Part shown: positions 9,854 to 18,893 of the stretch, piece after piece
How the letters are laid out: every line of letters starts with the position of its first letter
Position numbering within the stretch: the stretch's first letter is position 1
Origin: Bdellovibrionales bacterium
GTDB lineage: Bacteria > Bdellovibrionota > Bdellovibrionia > Bdellovibrionales > UBA1609
Length of the DNA stretch: 64,000 nucleotides
Assembly: GCA_016716765.1 (NCBI GenBank)
Contig: JADJVA010000006.1
Coordinates: 124,001 to 188,000, forward strand
Direction: 5' to 3'
Program-made: the position numbers and the translations under genes
The notes under the pieces: generated by a model
Databases searched by the model: none
Seen by the model: only the letters and a program-made list of their open reading frames with translations
Told to the model about the DNA's origin: nothing

Positions 9854-10902
9854 CGTGCCCCTTCTGTCCACTCCGTAAGAAGTGTTTGGGCAGATCGATA
9901 ATTCGGACGTATCTCAATTATACTCTGAAGGATTTCCACTGCGGCTGTGTGTTGGCCAAGTCCGTGCAAGGCATGTGCTCTTGTGTAGGCAGCTGAGAAG
10001 CTTGTTTCGGGGTCATCCGAGTGGATCATCTCTGTTTGATCAACTTCGGAGAGGCAATCAACGAAAAGTCGACAATGAATAAGAATATCCAGTCTGAGCC
10101 AATCTCGATTTTTGGAAGGAGGCGCCAAGCTAAGAATCTGAAGAGCTTGCTCCCAGGCTTCCGCGAAGATGAAAAATATAGTGAACATGTAAGCCATCTC
10201 AGGTCGGGCCTCCGAGATTTTCTTGGCTGTGGTAAGCCAAGAATCTAAAAGTGCGGTTTCATTTTCAGTCCATTTAATGGCCATCCGTGCTTCAGATGTT
10301 GGATTTAGGTAATTCTGATTACTGGTCGACAAGATGTTGCGTGCCCAGCGCTCCTTAAAACCAATTTGATAAGCCTGAATTTCTTGATCCTCTGGGAACA
10401 TGTTCAAGAGGGACTCAAGAATTCGCTCTTCTTCTTCAATCATACGGTGGTTGGCGAGAAAACCCAATTTTTCCTTGAGTGTATTTTTCTTCTGAAGAAT
10501 TTCGTCTTGGAGGCGTTTGCGGAGTTCATCTCTTAATTTTTGAAACCTCGTGTCGTAATTGTCCCAGCCGTGGGACAGAATTAGGTTTTCAAGCATTTGA
10601 TGTTTCAGAGCCCCTTCAAAGATGGCGTTAAGGACTTCGCGATTTGGCTTCACATCGTTGCGGCTCATGATTTCGATAAGGGCTAGCCAGGATGTCGGAC
10701 GGTCATTTTGCAACCGCTTCAGCAGAGTGTTAAACAGCAATTTAAGATAACCCGACTGGAGCAGAAAGCTCATTATCGCCAATTCATGGGCGATTGGAAG
10801 TTCAGATTTTTCAAGGCGATCAGAGAGGATCTCCGCCACTTTTTCTGTATTTGACCAGCGTTTCAATAGCTCGCTGATCTCCCTCTCTATCTTCTGTTCC
10901 AA
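9850..10902 (-). CDS. TPR-like helical repeat protein, first gene of tam operon
   Basis: 350 residues, largely helical, with TPR-like repeats most evident at the C-terminus (the segment with AYTRAHALHGLGQHTAAVEILQ character). No signal peptide or membrane segment is seen, so it is probably cytoplasmic. The start is TTG 10902, supported by GGAGG 5 bases upstream. Its TGA overlaps the tamB ATG (ATGA), so translation is coupled to tamB, and it may be a scaffold connected with that system. I do not recognise a named family, and no catalytic motif is visible. Confidence 0.75.
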   Translation of the reverse strand: MEQKIEREISELLKRWSNTEKVAEILSDRLEKSELPIAHELAIMSFLLQSGYLKLLFNTLLKRLQNDRPTSWLALIEIMSRNDVKPNREVLNAIFEGALKHQMLENLILSHGWDNYDTRFQKLRDELRKRLQDEILQKKNTLKEKLGFLANHRMIEEEERILESLLNMFPEDQEIQAYQIGFKERWARNILSTSNQNYLNPTSEARMAIKWTENETALLDSWLTTAKKISEARPEMAYMFTIFFIFAEAWEQALQILSLAPPSKNRDWLRLDILIHCRLFVDCLSEVDQTEMIHSDDPETSFSAAYTRAHALHGLGQHTAAVEILQSIIEIRPNYRSAQTLLTEWTEGAR

Positions 10903-10957
10903 TTGGCCTCCATCTTCTCCCTCTATATTATCCTCTCAAGAAGGGATATCGGCGAGA

Positions 10958-10969
10958 CCTGACGTCAGG
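10958..10969. promoter_or_regulatory. 12-base palindrome upstream of the TPR-tamB-tamA operon
   Basis: CCTGACGTCAGG is a perfect palindrome 56 bases upstream of the TTG start of the first operon gene. Perfect dyads of this size near a promoter are often operators, but no regulator is known for it here, and chance occurrence cannot be ruled out. No clear -35/-10 pair could be assigned next to it. Confidence 0.3.
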
Positions 10970-11037
10970 CATTAAGGCCACCGAAAGTGCCGCGGGATTT
11001 GATTTATTTTAATAAACCAATTCTCTCAGCAAGCGGG

Positions 11038-11066
11038 AAAAAAATGCCGAGCCTGAAGGCTGGTGC
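11038..11066 (-). terminator. Intrinsic terminator after efp
   Basis: On the minus strand a short hairpin (AGCC-TTCA-GGCT, extendable through the flanking GC pairs) is followed by a run of seven T. It lies about 35 bases beyond the efp stop, separating efp from the downstream TPR-tamB-tamA operon. Confidence 0.6.
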
Positions 11067-11100
11067 CTGGAAAGCGCGGCCAGCCATACCTCACGCCGGG

Positions 11101-11664
11101 CTAGTCATTTACTCGGCCAACGTAGTCACCCGTTCGCGTATCAATTTTGAGCTGGTCACCCTCATTGATGTGCAAAGGTACCTGCACAATGTAACCTGTT
11201 TGCAGTTTGGCGGGCTTGTAAGTGTTAGTTACCGTATTGCCTTTATGGCCGGGATCTGTTTGCGCTACCTTGAGAACGACCGAGTTGGGAAGTTCAACAC
11301 CGACGGCACGATCATTGTAAATGCAAACATTCACTTCCATGTTTTCGAGGAGATATCGAGGAGCATCACCGAGAACGTCCTCATTTAAGGCAAACTGTTC
11401 AAAAGAAGTCTGATCCATGAAATTGTATCCAGTCTCGTCTTTGTATAGAAAATTCATTGTCTGAAAATGGACGTCTGGTACCGTGAATTTTTCTCCCGAT
11501 TTAATCGTTCGTTCCAAATTAGAACCAGTGATGAGATGTCTCAATTTTGTCCGAGTAAACTGATTGCCTTTGCCTGGTTTTACATGTTGGAAATCCACTA
11601 TGGAATAAGGTTCGTTGTCGACGAGAATCTTCATTCCCTTTTTGAAATCGCTCGTTGCCACCAT
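11101..11664 (-). CDS. efp: Elongation factor P
   Basis: 187 residues, almost the same length as E. coli EF-P (188), and colinear over its whole length: KOW-like N domain, OB domain II and C-terminal OB domain III ending in IDTRTGDYVGRV. EF-P relieves ribosome stalling at polyproline stretches by entering the E site. The modifiable loop reads KPGKGNQ, with Lys32 at the position of E. coli Lys34, so a lysine-type modification (EpmAB-like) is possible; no modification enzyme is encoded in this window. The ATG 11664 has an AAGGTGG ribosome site. It is monocistronic or follows the TPR gene at 11742, and has its own terminator. Confidence 0.97.
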   Translation of the reverse strand: MVATSDFKKGMKILVDNEPYSIVDFQHVKPGKGNQFTRTKLRHLITGSNLERTIKSGEKFTVPDVHFQTMNFLYKDETGYNFMDQTSFEQFALNEDVLGDAPRYLLENMEVNVCIYNDRAVGVELPNSVVLKVAQTDPGHKGNTVTNTYKPAKLQTGYIVQVPLHINEGDQLKIDTRTGDYVGRVND

Positions 11665-11741
11665 AAGTTACCACCTTGAATGAGAATCATTGCTTTTAAA
11701 TGAAGCAGACCTCAAAGTAAACAAAAGATCAATCATTTGGC

Positions 11742-12581
11742 TCAGATTCGGGACTCTCGAGAAGTCGACACATGATGAAGAAGCTCCTTTAGGAACTGAA
11801 CTTTTTCGTCTTTGCTCTGATTTTCTCTGTTCTTTAAAGGGCGACTTGAGGAAATTGATTCGGGGCCTTCTTTTGTGTTGTCCGCAGAACTGGGATTCAG
11901 AAGCTTGAAACGTTTTATGATTTCATCGTGTTGGCCAAACTGCCTCTCGGCCTCTGCGAGGACTTGTCGTGCCTGATCGAGATCGTTGCGGACCAAAAAA
12001 GCATCAGCGAGGGAGATGATCCGCTCCAGAGTTTTGAGCTTTGTGGAATCTAAAAAAGGCTTTGTGGAAGGCTCTATCAATGGAATCAAAGGAGTTGCAG
12101 TATTTTCTCGTTGCCGCACAGCTTCCTTCAGGGGTTGCATAGCAAAAAGATCAGCTTCATACTCATCCGCCGTCAAACTCTCAAGTTTTTTAACGGCATT
12201 TTGGGCTTTCACATTGCTGGGTTGAAGAAAGAGGAGCATTTTGAAGGCTTTGAGTGCGCCTTTCGGATCTTTGAGTCGAAGGAGAAGCTCAGCTAAAGTT
12301 GACTGGGCTAAAATATTTTCGGGAGAGAGTTCTGTGGCCGTGCGGAATTGACGAGCGGCCTCAATCCAGTTTTCCTGATCAATAAAAATCCTGCCCAATG
12401 CGACATGGCCGCCCGCAAAATCAGGATGCAAAGAGACTCCTGATTGCGCGACCTCGAGGGCTTCTTTCAGGAGCCCCATCTTTCTATAGGCCTCAGAGAG
12501 AGGGGCAAAAATTTTCGATTTGGGATTTTTTTCGTAGATCAGTTGGTAGCGCTCAATAAATTCTGGGCTGATATCATCCAT
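11742..12581 (-). CDS. TPR protein
   Basis: 279 residues. Residues about 5-140 form four TPR-like helix pairs (for example SEAYRKMGLLKEALEVAQ and GRIFIDQENWIEAARQF). A linker and a further helical pair follow (ADAFLVRNDLDQARQVLAEAERQ), then a polar, probably disordered tail rich in Ser, Lys and Glu. No signal peptide is seen, so it is cytoplasmic. It lies 77 bases upstream of efp and divergent to ruvC. The family is generic and only a scaffold or protein-interaction role can be proposed. Confidence 0.8.
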   Translation of the reverse strand: MDDISPEFIERYQLIYEKNPKSKIFAPLSEAYRKMGLLKEALEVAQSGVSLHPDFAGGHVALGRIFIDQENWIEAARQFRTATELSPENILAQSTLAELLLRLKDPKGALKAFKMLLFLQPSNVKAQNAVKKLESLTADEYEADLFAMQPLKEAVRQRENTATPLIPLIEPSTKPFLDSTKLKTLERIISLADAFLVRNDLDQARQVLAEAERQFGQHDEIIKRFKLLNPSSADNTKEGPESISSSRPLKNRENQSKDEKVQFLKELLHHVSTSRESRI

Positions 12582-12711
12582 GAACGGATCTTGACATTGA
12601 CCCCCTTAAAATTCAAAGAAATGAGAAAAGATGTGTCGATGTGTTAAAATCTCTTTCTTGAATGTTTGGAGAATTCCATAGTTAAATGAGAAATACTTGG
12701 CAGGGGGCATT

Positions 12712-13227
12712 GTGAGTCTCATTATCGGATTGGATCCCGGAAGTCAGTGCACTGGTTACGGGATTCTCAAGTTGGACGATGGTTCTCAGCTTCAGTACCG
12801 AGGTCATGGGACCTTAATTCCTCCTCGAGGCTTGGAGTTTGCTGCAAGGCTCCATTCTCTGTATGAAATGTTAGATGAAGTTTTTTCCCGCTGGAATCCC
12901 TCGGAAGTCATCATTGAAAAAGTTTTTTTGGGGCCGAACGTGGACAGTGCTTTCAAACTCGGACATGCCAGGGGTCTCTGTTTGGCCGTGGCCTCGCGGT
13001 ATCGATGTCGGATTCGAGAAATGGCCCCTAGAGCCGTAAAAAAAGCCGTGACCGGGTACGGAGCAGCCAGTAAGGATCAGGTGTCATTGGCTATTGTCAG
13101 TTGGCTCGGCTTGCAGACCCGGGGTATTTCTCACGATGCCACCGATGCTCTCGCTCTTGCTGTGGCACGCGGTCTTCTCTTGGAAAGTGAAGATCGATTG
13201 AGCCAACTGATGAAGGAGAATCCATGA
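12712..13227 (+). CDS. ruvC: Holliday junction resolvase RuvC
   Basis: 171 residues from GTG 12712, with a GGGGG ribosome site just upstream. An in-frame TTG at 12697 would add five residues before the conserved start of the fold and is less likely. RuvC dimers cut Holliday junctions symmetrically. The RNase H-fold acidic residues are present: Asp8 (LDPGS), Glu69 (VIIEKVF), and Asp142 and Asp145 (SHDATDALALA). It overlaps ruvA by ATGA and starts the ruvC-ruvA-ruvB cluster for junction migration and resolution. Confidence 0.97.
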   Translation: MSLIIGLDPGSQCTGYGILKLDDGSQLQYRGHGTLIPPRGLEFAARLHSLYEMLDEVFSRWNPSEVIIEKVFLGPNVDSAFKLGHARGLCLAVASRYRCRIREMAPRAVKKAVTGYGAASKDQVSLAIVSWLGLQTRGISHDATDALALAVARGLLLESEDRLSQLMKENP

Positions 13228-13805
13228 TTGCGTTTCTAAGAGGTGAAATTCTTTCCCAGGATGCGGAAGGCATTGTTTTAGATGTACGGGGAGTTGGTTA
13301 TGAACTCCACTGTTCGCAGAGCACCTTAGACGAGTTAGCTGGTCAATCAGGAGCTGTGGAGATCTTTGTATATACTCATTTGCGGGCAGAGGCCTTGCAG
13401 CTCTATGGGTTTGCTCAAATGAGTGAAAAGCAGCTTTTTCTTTCCTTAACAAGAGTCAACGGCATTGGTCCTAAGATGGCAATCAGAATTCTCAGTGGAG
13501 CCAAGACGGGAGAGATTGTTGGGATGATTGAGGAAGGGGACGCAAAGAGTTTGGCGAGTTTGCCAAAAGTAGGAAAGAAAACGGCTGAGCAAATAGTTCT
13601 CACTTTAAAGGGGAAACTGGTATTGAACTGTGGCGAAGTCGGTGGTCGGTCCAATTCGAGCGTTCGTCAGGAAATACTCTCAGCTTTGGTTAACCTGGGC
13701 TATCGTTCTCACGATGTTGAAAAAGCAGTCGCGCAATTGGATACCAAGACAGACGTGCAGAATGGGGTTCGTGAAGGTTTGCGAATCCTTTCAGCGAATT
13801 TTTAA
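13224..13805 (+). CDS. ruvA: Holliday junction branch migration protein RuvA
   Basis: 193 residues. The N-terminal OB fold begins MIAFLRGEI and contains the GVGYELHCS signature. Two helix-hairpin-helix motifs follow (VNGIGPKMAIRIL and LPKVGKKTAEQIVL), and a C-terminal three-helix domain (EILSALVNLGY) contacts RuvB. RuvA tetramers bind the four-way junction and load RuvB. ATG 13224 overlaps the ruvC stop, so translation is coupled. Length matches the family. Confidence 0.97.
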   Translation: MIAFLRGEILSQDAEGIVLDVRGVGYELHCSQSTLDELAGQSGAVEIFVYTHLRAEALQLYGFAQMSEKQLFLSLTRVNGIGPKMAIRILSGAKTGEIVGMIEEGDAKSLASLPKVGKKTAEQIVLTLKGKLVLNCGEVGGRSNSSVRQEILSALVNLGYRSHDVEKAVAQLDTKTDVQNGVREGLRILSANF

Positions 13806-13815
13806 TTAGGAGAGA

Positions 13816-14841
13816 GTGTTGGAAACGATTCAAGATCGAATGATAGATGGTCAGGCAAATGAGACGGATCCGCCTCTGGATAAGGCCTTGCGTCCCATTC
13901 GATTTGAGGATTTTCCCGGGCAAGACAAGGTGAAAGAAAAACTACAAGTCTTTGTCTCCTCAGCCAAAAAGCGCGAAGAGCCACTGGATCACACTTTGTT
14001 ATGTGGCCCCCCTGGCTTGGGAAAAACCACCTTGGCTTACATCATTGCAAAAACGATGGGAGTTGAAATCCGAGCCACAAGTGGACCAGCTTTGTATCGA
14101 AAAGGAGACCTTGCAGCGATATTGACGAGTCTTCGACCGCATTCTGTTTTTTTTATTGATGAAATCCACCGACTCAGTCGCGATGTGGAGGAATATCTTT
14201 ACAGTGCCATGGAGGATTTCCATTTGGATATTATATCAGGCGAAGGACTCGGCGCCCGAACGATGCGTTTCAAGTTGGCTCCTTTTACTCTTGTGGGTGC
14301 CACAACACGAGCGGGCTTGTTAAAGGCACCTTTTCGCGATCGGTTTGGGATTGTTGAACGTTTGAACTTTTATGACAAAGAGTCGCTCCGGCAAATCTTG
14401 GCTCGTTCGGCCTCGCTTTTGAAAATTGAGCTGACTGAAGATGGCTCGATGGAGATTTCTCGACGGAGTCGTGGAACTCCACGAATTGCAAATCGCCTCT
14501 TGAGGCGAGTGCGCGATTATGCGGAGGTCGAAGGCAACGGCACGATTGATGGGGAACTTGCCCGCTATGGTCTTGACCGCCTCGAGGTAGACCAATTGGG
14601 TTTGGACAATATGGACCGCAGAATACTTCATTTGATTCACCATAAGTTTCAGGGAGGTCCTGTCGGGATCGATACCATGGCGGCAGCGCTCTCTGAAGAG
14701 TCCGATACCTTGGAAGAAGTCTACGAGCCCTTCCTGATTCAAGAGGGCCTTCTCCTCAAAACTCCGCGCGGTCGGGTGATTACTGAGACGTCTCGCAAGC
14801 ATCTGGAAAAAATGGAGCCGGACGAATTTTTGAGTCGATAG
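13816..14841 (+). CDS. ruvB: Holliday junction branch migration ATPase RuvB
   Basis: 341 residues from GTG 13816 (TTG 13819 is an equally plausible start, with AGGAGA just upstream). AAA+ motor that pumps DNA through the RuvA-bound junction. Walker A GPPGLGKTT (64-72), Walker B DEIH (115-118), sensor 1 GATTRAG (161-167) and arginine finger region RDRFG (174-178) are all present, as is the C-terminal winged helix ending in TPRGRVITE. It follows ruvA by 10 bases. A gap of 122 bases separates it from the next gene. Confidence 0.97.
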   Translation: MLETIQDRMIDGQANETDPPLDKALRPIRFEDFPGQDKVKEKLQVFVSSAKKREEPLDHTLLCGPPGLGKTTLAYIIAKTMGVEIRATSGPALYRKGDLAAILTSLRPHSVFFIDEIHRLSRDVEEYLYSAMEDFHLDIISGEGLGARTMRFKLAPFTLVGATTRAGLLKAPFRDRFGIVERLNFYDKESLRQILARSASLLKIELTEDGSMEISRRSRGTPRIANRLLRRVRDYAEVEGNGTIDGELARYGLDRLEVDQLGLDNMDRRILHLIHHKFQGGPVGIDTMAAALSEESDTLEEVYEPFLIQEGLLLKTPRGRVITETSRKHLEKMEPDEFLSR

Positions 14842-14963
14842 CGAAGACACCGCTTCTCAGGATTTAATGAGAGGCGCAGTGGCATGATAGTTGCTTGATG
14901 TTGTGAATTTATGGATCCCTTATTGCACTGGTGTTTTTGTTTAGTTAAAAAATTTACAGCTGT

Positions 14964-16196
14964 GTGCTTACTTTTCTCTCTCTCAATTCCTGTGAAGTGC
15001 ACGCAGGTCTTGGTCGTGCAGTGAAGTGCGCTGAGTTTATTGCTGAAGGTGGACCTGTTCTTGCTTTGGGTTCAGAAGTGCCCTCGGTGCCAATCGTGAC
15101 GGTTTCGTCTTGGGAAACTCTCCATTTTGTAGTCGACAGATTTCTTGGGAAAATTAACTACGCAGAGCCCACCTTTGTTCAAAGATCGATTGGTACGGAC
15201 CGGCTTCAACAAGTTCTCGCTACTGGGACAGATCGAGATGAAACCTCGATCAACTGGAACGGCGGCGTCGATGCCTCCCCAGAAGAGCAGAAACGTCATG
15301 GCATCACCAGATCCGCATTGATATACGCGTACCTGATAAGTAGTTCAAATTTTACAGAAGTTTTGGCACTTGATGGAGAATGGCAAGATGGCCCAACTCA
15401 AAGTTTGAAAGATATTCTAAAGTTTAATCTCAAAGACAGTTTTTATGATCACTCCGTCATTTATCGAACGAGCGGCTTGATTCGCGCAAGTTTAACGGAG
15501 TTCTGGTTTAAAGGTCACCCTCGTGACTCTATTTTAGCCGTCTTCAAGTCCGCTTTGCCAGAGGATGGGGCATTGCCCTTGGATGATTTGGCACTGAAGG
15601 AAATTGAGGGTAAATTGCTCCTTGATTCAAAAGAAACAGAAGAACTTTTGGATTCCTTGTTAAGATCATTGCCTTGGGAAAAAATTGACGGCTTTGTTAT
15701 TACCGATGCGAGAACACATCGTTTGTGGAACTTTTCTGAAAAGATCGAAATTGGACTTTTGCCAACCATGGAATATGCGGAAGTGAACAACTCAGTTGAC
15801 GTTAAAAATGCAGTTGTTCAATTTACTTCCACATTTTCAAAGCCACTTGCGGACTTGCTAGACGATAATAGTTTAATTACAAAGGAAACCGATCGACAGC
15901 TTAAGGTCACCGTTCACAACCATATGTTTGATGTTAATCATATTTTACAAGGCTTGCGTCCACGGGCCGATAATCCCTTCCTCGGATTGCCCGTTCCATT
16001 GGATTCTGATAATCCGAGAGTGAGGTCTGAGTATCGTGACCTTTTCTATCGCTTGAATCCTGGCGCGGTGAGAGACGGAGTAGGTTTTCACACTCAGGAT
16101 GCAGTTTTTGTATTGAAATCAACATCTACGTCGAATCGGGACGCCGCTCGACTGAGGGAGTTGGGATATAGATATATCTATGGCATTGCGAAATAG
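14964..16196 (+). CDS. Unrecognised, possibly exported protein
   Basis: 410 residues from GTG 14964; an in-frame stop lies six codons upstream (14946). The first 15 residues are mildly hydrophobic and end in VHA, which may be a short signal peptide, but this is weak. No known family could be assigned. The stretch around residues 65-110 (QRSIGTDRLQQVLATGTDRD, then ALIYAYLI) has a faint resemblance to the start of ADP-ribosyltransferase-like folds, too weak to call. The C-terminus ends RELGYRYIYGIAK. It stands alone between the ruv cluster and a convergent small gene; codon use looks like its neighbours. Confidence 0.7.
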   Translation: MLTFLSLNSCEVHAGLGRAVKCAEFIAEGGPVLALGSEVPSVPIVTVSSWETLHFVVDRFLGKINYAEPTFVQRSIGTDRLQQVLATGTDRDETSINWNGGVDASPEEQKRHGITRSALIYAYLISSSNFTEVLALDGEWQDGPTQSLKDILKFNLKDSFYDHSVIYRTSGLIRASLTEFWFKGHPRDSILAVFKSALPEDGALPLDDLALKEIEGKLLLDSKETEELLDSLLRSLPWEKIDGFVITDARTHRLWNFSEKIEIGLLPTMEYAEVNNSVDVKNAVVQFTSTFSKPLADLLDDNSLITKETDRQLKVTVHNHMFDVNHILQGLRPRADNPFLGLPVPLDSDNPRVRSEYRDLFYRLNPGAVRDGVGFHTQDAVFVLKSTSTSNRDAARLRELGYRYIYGIAK

Positions 16197-16213
16197 CCAT
16201 CAGAAAAAAATCG

Positions 16214-16501
16214 TTAGTAGGGATCGCTGCAAGCATATGAGGTCTTTGAGTAATAGGACCCTTGTCCCAGTTCTGTGCAGTGTTTGTAATAAAATTGCAA
16301 TGGAGTCCAGTCCCCGCGATTGGGCATAGGCCGCCGAACATGCATGGCATCGACCAAGAAAGCAGCACCATGGGCTTTGTTGTTCTGATCGTAGTCTTCG
16401 AGTCCGAGGGTCTTGGACGTGGCGCACGCAAATGAAATTGAGCCCAACAGAAAAATTGCTAAAATGGAAACAAACTTTCTGAGGATCAGGCTGTGTTGCA
16501 C
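16214..16501 (-). CDS. Small cysteine-containing lipoprotein
   Basis: 95 residues. The signal peptide (MQHSLILRKFVSILAIFLLG...) ends with a lipobox-like ISFAC26, so lipid anchoring is likely. The short mature part has a conserved-looking tail with FYYKHC, YYSKTSYAC and SDPY, giving two cysteines that could pair. The function is unknown. It ends 17 bases from the convergent gene at 16196 and is divergent from lpxC, with a 218-base region between that should hold both promoters. Small size limits confidence, but signal peptide, length and position argue for a real gene. Confidence 0.65.
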   Translation of the reverse strand: MQHSLILRKFVSILAIFLLGSISFACATSKTLGLEDYDQNNKAHGAAFLVDAMHVRRPMPNRGDWTPLQFYYKHCTELGQGSYYSKTSYACSDPY

Positions 16502-16719
16502 ATACTCATTTTAGTTCTAAGGAGATGGATCCACAAAGAAGAAAAGAGATGGTCTTGGGAGAGTTCTGTGAGGCCTCAGGCATTTCTCCGTGGGTGATTA
16601 TCTCCACAGAAGTGTGTTTTAATAATCACACACAATGCGTAGCGTTATTTAATTCGTGTGGAAAAGTGAAAAAAACTGTTTAAATTCGATAGGTTACTGT
16701 GGAGCCATCGGAGGGGGCA

Positions 16720-17661
16720 ATGGCACTTTTTTTGAATACTTTCCGAGTCATTATGTTTTTACAGAGAACAATTCGCAAGCGAGTGGAAGTGAGGGGAATT
16801 GGCCTTCATTCGGGAAAGCCTGCACTCTTAACCTTTTGTCCAGCTCCGGAGGGAACTGGAATTTATTTTGTGCGAAGGGATCTTCCGGGAAGTCCGGCGA
16901 TTTCAACGCAAGCAAAATATGTTCAAGCCACGACAATGGCGACGACTCTTGGTGGTCGTGCTTTTTCTGTTTCTACAGTTGAGCATTGTTTGTCCGCCCT
17001 GGCGGCTTTTCGTATCGATAATCTTTTTATTGAGTTGAGCGGTACCGAGATCCCCATTGGGGATGGAAGTGCGAGTATTTTTCTCGATGCTTTGTTGGAA
17101 TCGGGAGTGGTGGAGCAGCAGCAACCGAGAAAATACGCCTATATTAATCAGGCGATTTATTATGGGGACGATGACAAGCATGCCTATGTTGTTCCTTACA
17201 ATGGGCTTCGTGTCACTTGTACGATTGATTTCCCCCATCCGAAGATCGGTCGTCAGACTTTAGATTTGGACATCAACGAGCACTCGTTTGCTCGTGAAAT
17301 TGCCAGAGCCCGAACTTTCGGTTTTTTAAAGGATGTGGAGGTCATGCGGGAGCGGGGCCTTGCTCTTGGGGGAAGCCTTGAAAATGCTGTCGTCCTGGAT
17401 TCTCATGATATTATTAATCCCGAGGGGCTGCGATTTCCTGATGAGTTTGTCCGCCATAAGATTCTTGATGCTTTGGGAGACCTGGTGACATTGGGGATGC
17501 CGCTGATGGGTCATTTGGTACTTTACAGAGCTGGACATGACGTGATGAATCGTCTGGTGAGGACCATCATAGATTCTCCGGATCACTATCGGCACATTGA
17601 ATTAGGGGCCGATCTTCCTGAAGACATCATGGTGGGTCGTCACTTATGGGCATTCTCTTGA
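16720..17661 (+). CDS. lpxC: UDP-3-O-acyl-N-acetylglucosamine deacetylase LpxC
   Basis: About 313 residues from ATG 16720, chosen for the GGAGGGGG ribosome site directly upstream; GTG 16699 and ATG 16753 are alternatives, the latter closest to the usual family N-terminus. LpxC makes the committed step of lipid A synthesis. The zinc ligands His89 (STVEHCLSA), His246 and Asp250 (FVRHKILDALGD), the general base Glu88 and His273 (AGHDVMN) are all present. It shows that the organism makes lipid A. It stands alone, 125 bases before ald. Confidence 0.96.
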   Translation: MALFLNTFRVIMFLQRTIRKRVEVRGIGLHSGKPALLTFCPAPEGTGIYFVRRDLPGSPAISTQAKYVQATTMATTLGGRAFSVSTVEHCLSALAAFRIDNLFIELSGTEIPIGDGSASIFLDALLESGVVEQQQPRKYAYINQAIYYGDDDKHAYVVPYNGLRVTCTIDFPHPKIGRQTLDLDINEHSFAREIARARTFGFLKDVEVMRERGLALGGSLENAVVLDSHDIINPEGLRFPDEFVRHKILDALGDLVTLGMPLMGHLVLYRAGHDVMNRLVRTIIDSPDHYRHIELGADLPEDIMVGRHLWAFS

Positions 17662-17786
17662 CGGAGAGCCTTCTTCTCTCATAAATGAAATGGCGGGGAG
17701 AGGGAGTCAACGGATTTTGACAAGAGCCTTGCTGTTTGATGTCTTTTACTTAACATTTTAAAAACGAGAGAACTAAGGAGAGGGCC

Positions 17787-18893
17787 ATGATTGTTGGTAT
17801 TCCAAAAGAAATTAAGATTAGCGAAAACAGGGTGGGGATGACGGAGGCGGGTGTTCGTCAGCTCGTTCAAGAGGGGCACACTCTTCTTGTAGAAAACAAT
17901 GCCGGACTGGGCAGTTTGATTACGAACGAACAATACGAAAAGGTGGGAGCCAAGATCGTTGGATCGATAAAGGACATCTACGGTAAATCCGATATGGTTG
18001 TGAAAGTAAAAGAGCCACTTCCAGATGAATATGACTTGTTACGTCCCGATCAGATTCTCTACACCTACCTGCACCTGGCAGCGGAACCAAAATTAACAAA
18101 AGTCTTAGTTGAAAAACGAGTGAAGGCAGTCGCCTACGAAACCATTCAAGACTCCTTCGGGAATCTTCCCTTATTGACTCCAATGAGCGAAGTTGCTGGA
18201 CGAATGGCGACGCAGATTGGCGCTTTTTATTTACAGAAAGATCATGGAGGTAAAGGTATTTTGCTGGGTGGAGTTACTGGCACTCACGCTGGGAAAGTCA
18301 CCATTATTGGGGGCGGAGTGGTCGGAACCAACGCAGCCAAAATGGCAGTTGGCTTAGGTGCCGAGGTGACTGTTCTGGATGTGAATCACAAACGGCTTGA
18401 GTATCTTGATGATATTTTTAAAGGTCGTGTTCAGACCCTTCATTCAAATTCCCAAAACATTGAGAGCAGCACTTCTCAAAGTGATCTTTTAATTGGCGGG
18501 ATTTTAGTGACAGGTAGCAAAGCTCCAAAACTTGTCACCAAGGAAATGATTGCGACAATGTCCCGTGGAAGCGTGGTTGTCGACGTGGCCGTTGATCAGG
18601 GTGGATGCATTGAAACCTGCCGTCCGACCTCTCACACTCATCCGACTTATGAAGTGGATGGAGTTATTCATTATTGTGTCCCAAATATGCCTGGTGTCGT
18701 CGCGAGAACATCTACTTACGCACTAACAAATGCCACATTTCGTTATGCCTCTATGTTGGCGCGGATGGGTGTCGAAGAGGCCATTTCCAAAGATCCAGCT
18801 CTTTATAAGGGGCTGAACGTCTATGGAGGCTACGTTTCTTACGAACCCGTCGCCCGTGATTTGGGAATGGAATACCGTCCGTTTCGTCTCTGA
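17787..18893 (+). CDS. ald: Alanine dehydrogenase
   Basis: 368 residues, matching the family length. Catalyses reversible NAD-dependent oxidative deamination of L-alanine to pyruvate. Family residues are all in place: Arg15, Lys75, His96 and Asp270, together with the Rossmann motif GGGVVGTNAAKMAVGLGAE (about 175-193). ATG 17787 has a strong AAGGAG ribosome site. The gene is monocistronic. Its 3' end overlaps that of the convergent ComEC C-terminal frame by 55 bases. A role in alanine use as carbon or nitrogen source is likely. Confidence 0.97.
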   Translation: MIVGIPKEIKISENRVGMTEAGVRQLVQEGHTLLVENNAGLGSLITNEQYEKVGAKIVGSIKDIYGKSDMVVKVKEPLPDEYDLLRPDQILYTYLHLAAEPKLTKVLVEKRVKAVAYETIQDSFGNLPLLTPMSEVAGRMATQIGAFYLQKDHGGKGILLGGVTGTHAGKVTIIGGGVVGTNAAKMAVGLGAEVTVLDVNHKRLEYLDDIFKGRVQTLHSNSQNIESSTSQSDLLIGGILVTGSKAPKLVTKEMIATMSRGSVVVDVAVDQGGCIETCRPTSHTHPTYEVDGVIHYCVPNMPGVVARTSTYALTNATFRYASMLARMGVEEAISKDPALYKGLNVYGGYVSYEPVARDLGMEYRPFRL

